The translations under genes and the position numbers were made by a program. Below, piece after piece: positions 24,901 through 32,509 of a stretch of 32,679 nt of DNA. Each line of letters starts with the position of its first letter. Position 1 is the stretch's first letter. A model generated the notes under the pieces. The model did not search any database. It saw only the letters and a list, made by a program, of their open reading frames with translations, and was not told where the DNA came from. This DNA is from Nitrospira sp. (GTDB taxonomy: Bacteria > Nitrospirota > Nitrospiria > Nitrospirales > Nitrospiraceae). The stretch is taken from contig JAJONL010000018.1 in assembly GCA_021323395.1 (NCBI GenBank), positions 1-32,679 on the forward strand, read 5' to 3'.

Positions 24901-26562
24901 TGGCTGAGAAGGCCGGCAGATGCCGCCTCAACCGAGGCCAGCCCTGCGGCTGCGGTTACTGGTGAATCAGGATCTCCGGTCGCTCCGCCACCGATAGAAC
25001 AACAAGAGGCCGCTCCTTGTCTGGCGGACCGCCCCCTCGATCGGTCGATCAATTCCACACTCTCTCCAGCGGAGCAGTCTGCCCCTCGTCCTACACGGAG
25101 CAAGCCGGTCATAGAACAGGTATGGCGTCATGTCAGTCGAGCAGCAGTCTCCCTCATCGGTGCGGGAGTCTCGACGACGCGCTTGATGATCGCTCTGGTC
25201 GTGGCGATGTCCAGCCTCTCCGTGGCCTTCCTCGCCGGCTGTCTGGGCATCATCGCATTGACGTGGCTGCTTCTTGAAGAGCAGCCCACAGCAGCCTATC
25301 GAAGCATGACCTCGGTGCCCCAACACTCGTTGGAGGACTCTCAAAAAAACGGATATTTTCTCTTGCTTGGCTTCGGGGCCGCACCGGCACAGGACCCGGT
25401 CCAGGCCGGAATCGATCGACGAGCCGAGGAGGCCGATCGGGCCGTCACCCAAACCTGTTTAACGGGTGGCGACCATGGTTCCGGCAGCCAACAGGGGGCG
25501 TCGGCTGAGGCAGCGGGGAAATTTTGGAAATCCCCGGATCCGGCGGCTCAGATGCGGGTGCAGGCGTCCGGGGTGAAGTCCTGGGTTTCTCAGGCCGGGG
25601 TGGCCATGGGTCGGTACCGCCAGTGGCTCTCCAAACCCTTCGAAGACTGGGGCTATGGACAGCCGGTCAGCCCACATTGTGGGGTGATTCTCTATGCTCA
25701 TCGACTCTATGTCGCGGAAGGGTTTGCGCAAGATGTCGAGGCGGGGGTCGCGCGGGTTGAGACCGATCTCACCGCCTGGCGAACTGTCTTGGGGCAAGCC
25801 AAAACCATGCCGGTCAAAATGCTGGCCGCTGACGCTCTCAATGACGACATCGCAGTCGTCAGTGGACTGTTGGTGCGCCCTGATCTGGATGATCGATGGA
25901 TCAGTCGGCTCGCCAAGCTTGCGCGGCCGCTTGATCAAGCCGAGCAGTCCATTCGTTGGCCGATGCAGAGCCAATTCGTGCTGGCCACGAAGACGTTGGA
26001 TGAGGCCTTGAGCCATGATTCGACCGGTGCCCGTCCAATTTATGGGTCGCTTGCCGCGGTCCTGCCGCTGCCGAAGCAACGGCGGTTCAATGGTTATGCA
26101 GAATATTACGAGGTCGTGGCCAAGGCTGAAGCAGAAGGCCGGTATGCCGACCTGCCGAAACCATCTCAATTCGTACGCACCCCGCCCTATGGTTTGGCCG
26201 ATGTCGTCGTGAATCCCATTGAGAGCCTCGTCGGAATCGAGCCGCTCCCGACTTGGGAGATGTTTGCCGGTCGGGTCCTGGAAACCGACGCGCGTCTGCG
26301 CCTGGCATCCTTGCAAGCCTGGCTCCGACGGACCCCGCACGAGCAGAATTTGCTTACCAGAGTCGCCAAGGCCGGACAGGGTCTGTACGACCCTTTTACG
26401 GGCTACCCGATGCTGGTCAATATGAAAAAAGGAGTCTTCTACAGCGTCGGACGGGATCTGAAGGACAATGACGCTCAAGAGCGATTCGATGTAGTTGCGC
26501 AGATCCCCCCGACCGCATTGGCCGGTGGCAAACGGCCGGCCGATACGATTGATAGCAAGTAG
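21961..26562 (+). CDS. Giant TPR - low-complexity - membrane - C-terminal domain protein
   Basis: The 1533-residue protein begins (GTG, AAGG 6 bases upstream) with a Lys-rich stretch of about 25 residues. It continues with TPR-like helices at about 30-195. A very long Pro/Ser/Ala/Glu-rich disordered region follows, about 195-1000. Inside it the motif MPW[DE]Q[VMI]E recurs at residues 226, 362, 503 and 642, about 136-141 apart; the two central copies extend to EVL-AS-HPIT...PMPWDQVEE. Residues 1075-1106 form one membrane helix (LMIALVVAMSSLSVAFLAG). The rest, probably outside the cytoplasm, is a globular region ending with DPFTG (1477) and YSVGRD (1494). Short relatives of that end occur in many uncharacterised exported proteins. 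The function is unknown; a scaffold or envelope assembly protein is conceivable. A long antisense frame (25459-26610) looks like a shadow. Confidence 0.8.
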   Translation: MRSDKKAPLKSDKKSPPKIQKKGTLGYNKKSALLEDAITQMNAGKYGRASSALKDLLTLDPLNAEARRLFATLHLRLGSLMSARTAFESLAREAMERQDYWLAESLLREYLTAGPRCVPFLEMLGHVYEEKGDVMAAVAEYGKAVEVLLEDPDKDHPHRASELFGRIRSIAPGSPVAFRFAAMFDTVTGQVVQSFPQPSEGDVETVTAPAIPISESTVDPIAAVAMPWEQMESTPADSVASAGEEVSTTVGPSETKDELVVAPASAEFVTETSERGETPDLASSAPASDSPAWSNSPLPGRASLADTSALELDRTAFQNEATALDSALPASTAAADAKPTFEVLAEASSHPITDKPASPVPMPWDQVEENASARSPEKATEFTDTHGANLTEPGEADAPVPTLTEAPIAPFTMTDEGSGLSMPERMTGLASLPLQQDYDLATSRSPEVDGAGAIEVDPGFSVVPGGAALTVPMNLEPMSSSIEVLKTASAHPITEPPVSPASMPWDQVEEMSETQSSTAEPESVDEVNAEAPEPAAETVLVNTGAATDSSPTSESSFISSLGLSWEDILAAVTAMQSSPAFPPPTPAAEREPTTALAVPDANDSTATPQLPSSEPEWSSLAPPASDTLASLVENSSPLSAPMPWEQIEVEDVAILRPDPEPEFGPVAAHGAVMAQDSTVVMPVAEAGRDLRGMLSPIADEVIRDGESTSMPDFRNLVADASVEPAGQPSPIHIPPEALKPVEPFEVELVAPSEPPLGSSAVDLTMEQSLRRDGVLSNSSFLLEQPPSLPIPLELTDLITAAPVVDAAVRSVAPSLLDNQSVPQTEPMAIISEAVRIAESDEPTSHSENVARMTQRHVSTTDFAGGATSIHIVSESDVPEAQVWSEPTVPPLEDCEVQSTAASVAHHSDELNLTPVEFVPASEAKARAADFEIPVAVSADAQVAAPTAGAEASTEKGPRILWDDSSSKPILSASTGNLLTRWLRRPADAASTEASPAAAVTGESGSPVAPPPIEQQEAAPCLADRPLDRSINSTLSPAEQSAPRPTRSKPVIEQVWRHVSRAAVSLIGAGVSTTRLMIALVVAMSSLSVAFLAGCLGIIALTWLLLEEQPTAAYRSMTSVPQHSLEDSQKNGYFLLLGFGAAPAQDPVQAGIDRRAEEADRAVTQTCLTGGDHGSGSQQGASAEAAGKFWKSPDPAAQMRVQASGVKSWVSQAGVAMGRYRQWLSKPFEDWGYGQPVSPHCGVILYAHRLYVAEGFAQDVEAGVARVETDLTAWRTVLGQAKTMPVKMLAADALNDDIAVVSGLLVRPDLDDRWISRLAKLARPLDQAEQSIRWPMQSQFVLATKTLDEALSHDSTGARPIYGSLAAVLPLPKQRRFNGYAEYYEVVAKAEAEGRYADLPKPSQFVRTPPYGLADVVVNPIESLVGIEPLPTWEMFAGRVLETDARLRLASLQAWLRRTPHEQNLLTRVAKAGQGLYDPFTGYPMLVNMKKGVFYSVGRDLKDNDAQERFDVVAQIPPTALAGGKRPADTIDSK

Positions 26563-26911
26563 CCTGCCTGTATCGTCCTCCCTGCTCTCTGTGGACCCGT
26601 CTGGAACCATCCGAATTTTTTGTCTTGGCTGACCCTTCGCATCAGCGTCGAAAACGAGCTCGATTGTTCAGTCAACCCACAAAACACCGGTGCGTTTTCC
26701 ATTTGGAGCAAGTTAGATGGATGGCGTCTTCGAATGACCATAGGCCATGATAATCCCTTTCCAGGAAGGCAATCCCGAGCACACTGGATGGCACAGGCAT
26801 CTTGCGCGCAATCGCTTGATTTCAGGGCTGCCGGGATCGAGAATCGGACGAATACCGCTGATTTCAAAGCCCTCTAGCGGTGTCTATCTGAAGCTGACGC
26901 GATAGGCGGCC
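26563..26911. other. Intergenic region upstream of the second sigma factor
   Basis: About 350 bp without a gene I can support. No tRNA-like fold, repeat or strong hairpin is evident. A promoter for the sigma factor must lie here or within the gene before it; I could not pick one out. Confidence 0.4.
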
Positions 26912-27529
26912 ATGAGGAGCGGGCATTCTCATCTCGGTGTAAATGGACAACCCGGCAGCTTTTGCCTGGGTGAGAGGGTGGGATCCCTGGATCGAACCCG
27001 GGCATTGGATCAATTCTTGGCTGGGATTGAGCGGCGAGCATTCCGCATGGCTCAGATTGCCACGGGGAATGAGGACGAGGCGCTGGATATCGTGCAGGAT
27101 GCCATGTTGAAGCTCGTGCAAAAATATGGTGATCGGACGGAAGGGGACTGGGGGCCGCTGTTTCACTGCATCCTGCAGAGTCGCATTCGCGATTGGTACC
27201 GCCGGGCGAAGGTGCGCAATCGTCTGCGGGAATTTTTCCATCGCGCGCACGATGAAGAAGGGCGAGAAGATCCGCTGGAGCAAGTTCCAGACCGAACGGC
27301 GATCGCCCCGGATGAAGATTTGAAACGCAAGCGCGCCTGCGCGGAACTCGATGTCGCATTGCGCTCCCTTCCATTGCGGCAGCAGCAAGCGTTTCTTCTG
27401 CGCATCTGGGAGGAGTTGGATGTGGCGCAAACGGCCCAGGCGATGGGTTGCTCCGAGGGCAGCGTCAAGACACATCTCTTCCGCGCATTACAGGTGCTGA
27501 GAAAACGATTAGGAGAACATTGGCCATGA
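26912..27529 (+). CDS. ECF-type RNA polymerase sigma factor
   Basis: The protein is about 205 residues. Region 2 starts near residue 29 (ALDQFLAGIERRAFRMAQIATGNEDEALDIVQDAMLKLVQKY) and region 4 ends at about 200 (RQQQAFLLRIWEELDVAQTAQAMGCSEGSVKTHLFRALQVLRKRL), including the helix-turn-helix. The linker is charged. The first 27 residues lack family similarity and may not be translated; a GTG or TTG closer to region 2 is an alternative start. It overlaps the next gene by ATGA. Sigma - DUF3619 - DUF3106 is a gene order known from beta-proteobacteria, where it is usually followed by an RDD gene (absent here). Confidence 0.9.
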   Translation: MRSGHSHLGVNGQPGSFCLGERVGSLDRTRALDQFLAGIERRAFRMAQIATGNEDEALDIVQDAMLKLVQKYGDRTEGDWGPLFHCILQSRIRDWYRRAKVRNRLREFFHRAHDEEGREDPLEQVPDRTAIAPDEDLKRKRACAELDVALRSLPLRQQQAFLLRIWEELDVAQTAQAMGCSEGSVKTHLFRALQVLRKRLGEHWP

Positions 27530-27885
27530 GGGAATGGTCGAATTCACAATCGGATCCCTTAGCCGCCGCAGCGAAGCGTCTTCTGGATGAGAGCGTGCAT
27601 GATCTTGATCGCAACGAGACCTTGCTGATACAGCGCGCGCGACTGAATGTTTTGGATTCCGTCTCGTCCCGACGGTCTCGTCTCCGGTGGGCCGCCGGAA
27701 TAGCTCTGGCCTCGGTGGTCGCCATAGCACTCACGCTGTGGATTTGGCCATCCGTCGGAGGGAATCACCCGCATCTCCCGTTGCTTGAGGACCTTGAATT
27801 GATGCAGTCGTCCGAAAACATTGAACTCTCGGAAGATCTCGAATTCTACGACTGGCTGGCCGATGGCCCTGCCGCGACGGGTTAG
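27526..27885 (+). CDS. DUF3619-like single-pass membrane protein, likely anti-sigma partner
   Basis: The 119-residue protein starts with an ATG that overlaps the stop of the sigma gene (ATGA), a sign of coupled translation. A helical, charged N-terminal half (AKRLLDESVHDLDRNETLLIQRARLNVL) is followed by one membrane helix at about 51-69 (AGIALASVVAIALTLWI) and an acidic C-terminal tail. This matches the DUF3619 pattern, and the place directly behind a sigma factor suggests an anti-sigma or sigma-regulator role, with the N-terminal half in the cytoplasm. That role is inferred from position; I cannot name a biochemical function. Confidence 0.75.
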   Translation: MREWSNSQSDPLAAAAKRLLDESVHDLDRNETLLIQRARLNVLDSVSSRRSRLRWAAGIALASVVAIALTLWIWPSVGGNHPHLPLLEDLELMQSSENIELSEDLEFYDWLADGPAATG

Positions 27886-28052
27886 GCGGCGTTGTTGCTT
27901 GGGAGTTTGCGGCGAATCTTCCATTCAGACCGCGCCAGAGTCGAAAGCCGAGCTGCGAAATTCTGAAATGGCGCCGGCAAGCAGGCGAGGACATTAATCC
28001 GAGTGAGAGTTCAGAAATTTCAGCCGAGCCGATGCGGAACACTGATCGGTCC

Positions 28053-28571
28053 ATGAGAGCGTTGAGCCTTTGCATAATCCTGCTGGCATGCGGGGCGCTC
28101 TCCGCCTGGGCGCAAGGTGAAGCCACAGGGGTTCCCTGGAGCCAGCTCAGTCCCGGAGAGCAGCAACTCTTGCAGCGTTTCAGCGAAACCTGGGATCAGG
28201 TGCCGCCGCGCAAGCAGGAGCGATTACGAAACGGCGCTCAGCAATGGGGGACAATGACTCCTGAGGAGCGCCAAGAAGCGAAGCAGCGCTTCAAGCAATG
28301 GCGGACGCTTCCGCCGGAACAACAACAACAATTGCGCGAACGGTTTCAACAATATCGCAACCTCCCGCCCGAACAACGCGAGTCAGTGAAGAATGCGCGG
28401 CAATGGTTCAAGTCCCTCCCGCCGGACCAGCGCAAAGCGTTGCGGGAAAAGTTTCAGAGTATGTCGCCCGAAGAACGGCGGGAATACAGACGTGAGTTTC
28501 GCCGCCAACATGGCGAGACTGGCGCTGCTCAGGCGCCGGCCGAACCGTCGCCTGAGCAGCGGTCTGAGTAG
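28053..28571 (+). CDS. DUF3106 exported helical protein
   Basis: From the ATG at 28053 the protein has about 172 residues with a signal sequence (ALSLCIILLACGALSAWA). An LLAC at about residues 10-13 could also be a lipobox, so cleavage by signal peptidase I or II is open. Another ATG at 28032 adds seven residues. The rest is a tandem of short helical units of the form PPEQ/PPDQ-R-x-x-LRE-x-FQQYRxLPPEQR, the DUF3106 pattern. The units suggest a periplasmic, elongated helical bundle. The 3' end contains a perfect hairpin (separate entry). The gap to the preceding DUF3619-like gene (28031-27886) holds only partial inverted repeats around AAATTCTGAAAT / CAGAAATTTC. Confidence 0.8.
   Translation: MRALSLCIILLACGALSAWAQGEATGVPWSQLSPGEQQLLQRFSETWDQVPPRKQERLRNGAQQWGTMTPEERQEAKQRFKQWRTLPPEQQQQLRERFQQYRNLPPEQRESVKNARQWFKSLPPDQRKALREKFQSMSPEERREYRREFRRQHGETGAAQAPAEPSPEQRSE
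28524..28560 (+). terminator. Perfect 12-bp hairpin inside the DUF3106 3' end
   Basis: GCTGCTCAGGCG (28524-28535) pairs perfectly with 28549-28560, with a 13-base loop, 8 bases before the stop codon. There is no T-run, so it could be a terminator-like or stabilising structure that overlaps the coding end. The next gene is convergent. Confidence 0.5.
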
Positions 28572-28616
28572 AGGCAAGCGGTCTCCCTTCAACCATCACT
28601 CCCATGGACAGGAGCG

Positions 28617-29588
28617 TTAGCCGAGTTCGGATGCTGCTCCCGGCGCGTTCGACCCACGATGATCTTTTACGTAGACGCTGCCTGGCCGGCTCTTGGCGAC
28701 TTTCTTCAGCTCCGAAGCGATCTTGCTGACATCGCCCGGGTGTGAAATGGGGCGATGTTCATTGGTCACCACGGCGATGGACAGGCTCATGATGGGAAAC
28801 CGTTCGCGATTGCCGCGACGATCGACGGAATCGATGAATCCCTTCTGGCGATCTTCCGGATCGTAAAAGTCCGGGATCACCAGATCAAAACGCTTGATAA
28901 GGGTTTGGCAGATGGCCTCAATCGTGGCGGGGGCGCTCATGAAGACAAAATCGTCTCCACCCACATGGCCGACAAATCCGTCGGTGCCGGCCAATTCGCT
29001 GACGACGGTTGTCAGGATCCGGCAGGCGACCACCAAGACCTCATCGCCGCGGGCATAGCCGTAACGGTCATTGAATGACTTGAAGTTGTCGAGGTCGAGA
29101 TATGCCAGGGCAAAGGGTGCTCGGCTGTCTATACGCGCGGTGGTCTCATGAAGAATCGTGCTGTTGCCGGGAAGCCTGGTTAAGGGATTGGCGTCCAACG
29201 ACCGTTCGAGCCGGCTGAGGCAGAGGCGCACTCGCTGGGGGACTTCGTCAGGACGGTAGGGCACTGCGATATAATCGTCCACGCCGAGCATCGCCCAATC
29301 CAAATCATTGATCCGAATATCCCGCACCAGGATGATCAGCGGGAGCCGTCCCAGGAAGGGATCGGCGCGCAACTCTCGCGCGAGGGTGTCTGCCGAGCGT
29401 CCATTCGTCCCCTCTGCGGCCAACACTAAACAGGGTGGATCATGCACCAGCTCGTGCATGGCCAAGCGGTTGGCATCTGCCGCCACCACCGTGAATCCCG
29501 ATCGACTCAGGCCCGCGGTCAACCGCTCGATTTCAACCGGGTCGTTGTGAAGGAGCAGGATGCGTCGGGTGGGAGGAAAGCCGCTCAT
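28617..29588 (-). CDS. Pseudo-receiver - GGDEF protein (probable diguanylate cyclase)
   Basis: The 323-residue protein starts with a receiver-like domain (about 8-125): ILLLHNDP is in the acidic-pocket position, but the phospho-acceptor position reads CLVLAAEGT without aspartate. The domain is therefore probably not phosphorylated. The GGDEF domain spans about 135-305 with LDLDNFKSFND (D165, D167) and the active-site loop GGDDF at 210-214, a common active variant. No RxxD inhibitory site is found five residues upstream of it. It should make c-di-GMP from GTP. It overlaps the HDOD gene by ATGA, so both are translated together. Three PilZ genes 11 kb away could be receivers of the signal; that is only a possibility. 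Confidence 0.87.
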   Translation of the reverse strand: MSGFPPTRRILLLHNDPVEIERLTAGLSRSGFTVVAADANRLAMHELVHDPPCLVLAAEGTNGRSADTLARELRADPFLGRLPLIILVRDIRINDLDWAMLGVDDYIAVPYRPDEVPQRVRLCLSRLERSLDANPLTRLPGNSTILHETTARIDSRAPFALAYLDLDNFKSFNDRYGYARGDEVLVVACRILTTVVSELAGTDGFVGHVGGDDFVFMSAPATIEAICQTLIKRFDLVIPDFYDPEDRQKGFIDSVDRRGNRERFPIMSLSIAVVTNEHRPISHPGDVSKIASELKKVAKSRPGSVYVKDHRGSNAPGAASELG

Positions 29589-30421
29589 AGGTAATCATCG
29601 ATGGTCTGGAATTCTTCCGTGGCCTTCGCGAGGCATGGGGCCAGACTCTGCTCGTCCAGACCAACCAGTTCCCAGGCCTGATGAGAAAGCGGCGGTACCA
29701 ATTCGTCGCCGGGATTGCCGCAGGCGAGGCCCTTTACGAGAATATCGGCCACGTGCACGATCGCCGTTTGCAGCGGCGCATACTGAGCTGCGGCCGGTTT
29801 GTGATGGTAGAGAATCGGTTCACGTAGGCTGGTGGGAAGATGCCAGGCGGTCGCGAGCCAGCCGCCCACATCGGCGTGTGTCACGTCGAACAGGTCCTGT
29901 TCGGTTTCTATCAATGAACGACCGGTCTTGCGAGACGCTGCCGTAATTTGCCGGCCGACATCCGGCCATTTGACGTAGAGCACCACTTTGCCGATGTCGT
30001 GCAGGAGGCCGGCGACAAAGACTTCTTCCGGATTTTTTAACGCCGCTTTCGTACCGAGGATATGGGAGGTGATGGCGACGCCCAGTGAGTGACGCCAGAG
30101 TTCGTTCATGCCGGCGTTTTTCATCATGTCGAACGCGGTGGCGCAGAGGGTCAGGCCCTTGACCACGTTCAATCCCAAGACCACCACGGCATGGGCAACC
30201 GAGGCAATGCGCGAGGGGAATCCGTAAAAGGGCGAATTAGCCAGCCGCAGGACTTTGGCGGACAAGACCTGATCCTTTTCGATCAGGGCGCCGATTTCTT
30301 CCGCCGAGACGTTAGGCAGACCGATCATGGAGGCAAGTTTTTGAACGACATGGGGCAAGGTCGGCAGCTCGCCGACTTGCTCGATCCGTCGATGGAGATC
30401 AACCTTGGCCGAGGAACTCAT
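29585..30421 (-). CDS. HDOD domain protein
   Basis: The 278-residue protein has an HDOD domain from about residue 14 (LPTLPHVVQKLASMI) to about 210, including ALIEKDQVLSAKVLRLANSPFYGF and the partly conserved HD motif in AGLLHDIGKVVLYV. HDOD proteins are found in signalling and often scaffold other proteins; catalysis is usually not shown. It sits between a DUF3391-like gene and a GGDEF gene, overlapping both neighbours by ATGA (30418-30421 and 29585-29588), which shows one transcript with coupled translation. This suggests a c-di-GMP or chemosensory-like signalling unit. Confidence 0.87.
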   Translation of the reverse strand: MSSSAKVDLHRRIEQVGELPTLPHVVQKLASMIGLPNVSAEEIGALIEKDQVLSAKVLRLANSPFYGFPSRIASVAHAVVVLGLNVVKGLTLCATAFDMMKNAGMNELWRHSLGVAITSHILGTKAALKNPEEVFVAGLLHDIGKVVLYVKWPDVGRQITAASRKTGRSLIETEQDLFDVTHADVGGWLATAWHLPTSLREPILYHHKPAAAQYAPLQTAIVHVADILVKGLACGNPGDELVPPLSHQAWELVGLDEQSLAPCLAKATEEFQTIDDYL

Positions 30422-30753
30422 GATACCGGTGTCGGGCCTGGGCTCTCGCCCACCCCATGGGTGGTTCGAAGGTGGAGACGAATGGCTTCAAGGAGTTGCT
30501 GCTGAACCGGATCGTGACTGACCAGACGGAAGCGATGGTCGAGTTCGGCTTCCAGTTCGGCTAGAGTTTTTCCGCCGGCTTCGCCGGCCTCGCCTTCGAT
30601 AAATACGGAGACCAGCTCAAGGCGCTGAAGTCGGGAGAGGGTTGCGTCATCGAGCTCGGCTCCGGCGGGAAGCACCACCAACCCGCCTGCGTTCGTGACG
30701 GGTTTGGCTAAGATCATGCCCGGCGTGAGTTTTTCGATCACGACTCGTCGCAT
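30418..30753 (-). CDS. Small DUF3391-like protein
   Basis: The 111-residue protein from the ATG at 30753 starts with MRRVVIEKLTPGMILAKPV and continues GLVVLPAGAELDDATLSRLQRLELVSVFIEG, the N-terminal pattern found in DUF3391 and HD-GYP-linked proteins. The C-terminal half is helical (LAELEAELDHRFRLVSHDPVQQQLLEAIR). An open frame continues upstream to 31218, but that part runs antisense to the next gene and has no domain, so I start at 30753. A GGGAAAG stretch lies in front. It overlaps the HDOD gene by ATGA. Function is unknown; the context suggests a regulator of the HDOD/GGDEF pair. Confidence 0.7.
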   Translation of the reverse strand: MRRVVIEKLTPGMILAKPVTNAGGLVVLPAGAELDDATLSRLQRLELVSVFIEGEAGEAGGKTLAELEAELDHRFRLVSHDPVQQQLLEAIRLHLRTTHGVGESPGPTPVS

Positions 30754-30997
30754 GGGTCTTTCCCGGTTCGGCGCCTGTGGTAAGGAGGCTCTTGATCTGG
30801 TGATGGACGCCCACAGGCCGTGTTCGTCCTCACGGAGTGAGGCGTTCAGTGAGACTGTATCGGCTGAACGGCGGCCGATCTTGAGAAAGAAAAACATCAT
30901 TGGCGTCGCGCTGCTGTCGCTGGATGGCCGCATGCTCAGCGTGACTTGACAGACGTGGGTACATTCCACAGAATCGGGCCACTCCAGGAGAGGAATC

Positions 30998-32479
30998 ATG
31001 GGTCGACCAACACATATCGATGGTAGGAAGGTCCTCACGCGAGGAGCCGTCTCGCTTTCACCTATTCCCACCCAAGTGGTGTCGAATGAGGAATTTACTC
31101 CACACCTCCAAACAGCGGCGCAGGCTCGCGTCGAGGGACTCGTCATCGCCGCCGCCGATCGTTCAGCGGCTTCCTTAGGCCTCACGAGACGCGACTTTTT
31201 GCGTACGTCAGGAGGCATGGCGGTGGCGCTCTTGGCGATGAATACCGTGTTCGGAAGATTTTTTGACGTGCTGGATGTCGAGGCGATTGAAACGGCGGCA
31301 TTCGCGGAACGTCTCGGAGACCCCTATTTCATTTTTGATGTGCAGACACATTATGTTGGAAGCCATTATGATCCGGCCGGCGCCGAGGCGCATCGCAAGG
31401 GGGCGGTGACCAAGCAGGCTCTGTTATCGCTTCGCCGCCGGACCCGCGAGGCGGGGTTGAATCCAAAACTTTCGGCAGATCGTGGCATGATCGACGATCT
31501 TTCCTGGCAGAACTTCATCAAAGAAATATTCTTGGACAGCGAGACATCCATCGGCTTGATCAGTACCCCACCCGGGCCCTATCCCCAGGAGGCCGTCGTG
31601 CCTCCGAAAGACATGGCGCATATTCGCGATGAGGTCAACCGCGTGGCCGGCTCACAGCGCATGCTGGCACATGGGTTGGCCACGCCGCAGTTGGGGCTCA
31701 AAGATTTGGAATTCATGGCCATGCAGGCCGAGCAGCTCAAGGTGGATGCCTGGAAGTGTTACACGGGCTCCTGCCCGGTGGGGTTCGAGCAGGGCTGGTG
31801 GATGGACGACGAGAAGATCGCCTACCCCATGCTGGAGCAGGCACGGAAACTCAACATCCCGCGCATCTGCGTGCATAAGGGCCTTCCGCTTGGGCCGGTG
31901 CCCGAGTACAACCACCCGCGCGATCTCATCAAGGCGGCCAAGGATTTTCCCGATCTCCAATTCCTGGTCTACCACTCCGGCTTGCTGACGTCGGCCTCGA
32001 TCGATGAGACCTTTGCCAAGACGAGGACCATCCCTTGGACGACCGAGTTCTGCCGGTTGAAGCAAGCAGAACCTGCTATCCACAATATCTACATGGAACT
32101 CGGCTCCACGTTTGGACAGCTCGTGACTACCCATCCGGCGATTTGCGCTCACCTGCTCGGACAGATTATCGGAGCCTTCGGAGTAGAGCATGTCGTGTGG
32201 GGGACGGATTCGATTTGGTCGGGCAGCCCGCAGTGGCAGATCGAGGCCTTTCGCCGGTTTCACATCCCGGATCAATTGATCGAACAGCATGGATACCTGC
32301 CTCTCACACGCGAGGTGAAGGCACAGATTTTTGGCCTGACTGCCGCGAAGGTATTCGGCGTCGATGTCGCCGCCGTCCGCAAGCAGGTGCCATCTGACTA
32401 CGTGGGCCGCATGCGGATGAGTTACTTGGAGGAAGGTCCCGAGCCCAGTCATCGGTTGTATGGATGGATACGCAGTTAG
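30998..32479 (+). CDS. Tat-exported amidohydrolase-2 family metal-dependent hydrolase
   Basis: The 493-residue protein starts at the ATG at 30998 with GGAGAGG 5 bases upstream. The Tat motif TRRDFLR is at 63-69, after an unusually long n-region of 62 residues, followed by a hydrophobic core (GGMAVALLAM). This predicts export of the folded protein. The catalytic domain has DVQTHYV (H118), VHKG, YHSG and WGTDS with the metal-binding aspartate, the features of the amidohydrolase-2 group (ACMSD/decarboxylase-like). Substrate unknown. It is followed after 30 bp by an AIM24-family gene, which suggests one transcript. Divergent from the HDOD unit. Confidence 0.82.
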   Translation: MGRPTHIDGRKVLTRGAVSLSPIPTQVVSNEEFTPHLQTAAQARVEGLVIAAADRSAASLGLTRRDFLRTSGGMAVALLAMNTVFGRFFDVLDVEAIETAAFAERLGDPYFIFDVQTHYVGSHYDPAGAEAHRKGAVTKQALLSLRRRTREAGLNPKLSADRGMIDDLSWQNFIKEIFLDSETSIGLISTPPGPYPQEAVVPPKDMAHIRDEVNRVAGSQRMLAHGLATPQLGLKDLEFMAMQAEQLKVDAWKCYTGSCPVGFEQGWWMDDEKIAYPMLEQARKLNIPRICVHKGLPLGPVPEYNHPRDLIKAAKDFPDLQFLVYHSGLLTSASIDETFAKTRTIPWTTEFCRLKQAEPAIHNIYMELGSTFGQLVTTHPAICAHLLGQIIGAFGVEHVVWGTDSIWSGSPQWQIEAFRRFHIPDQLIEQHGYLPLTREVKAQIFGLTAAKVFGVDVAAVRKQVPSDYVGRMRMSYLEEGPEPSHRLYGWIRS

Positions 32480-32509
32480 GTCCTGTTAGGTGAAGGAGGC
32501 AGTAGCATC

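Noticed and set aside
25459-26610. Long minus-strand open frame (383 codons) inside the giant protein
   Set aside because: It is antisense to the conserved C-terminal region of the large protein, and its translation has no recognisable motif.
30754-31218. N-terminal extension of the DUF3391-like gene
   Set aside because: It overlaps the amidohydrolase antisense and adds sequence without similarity; the conserved part starts at 30753.
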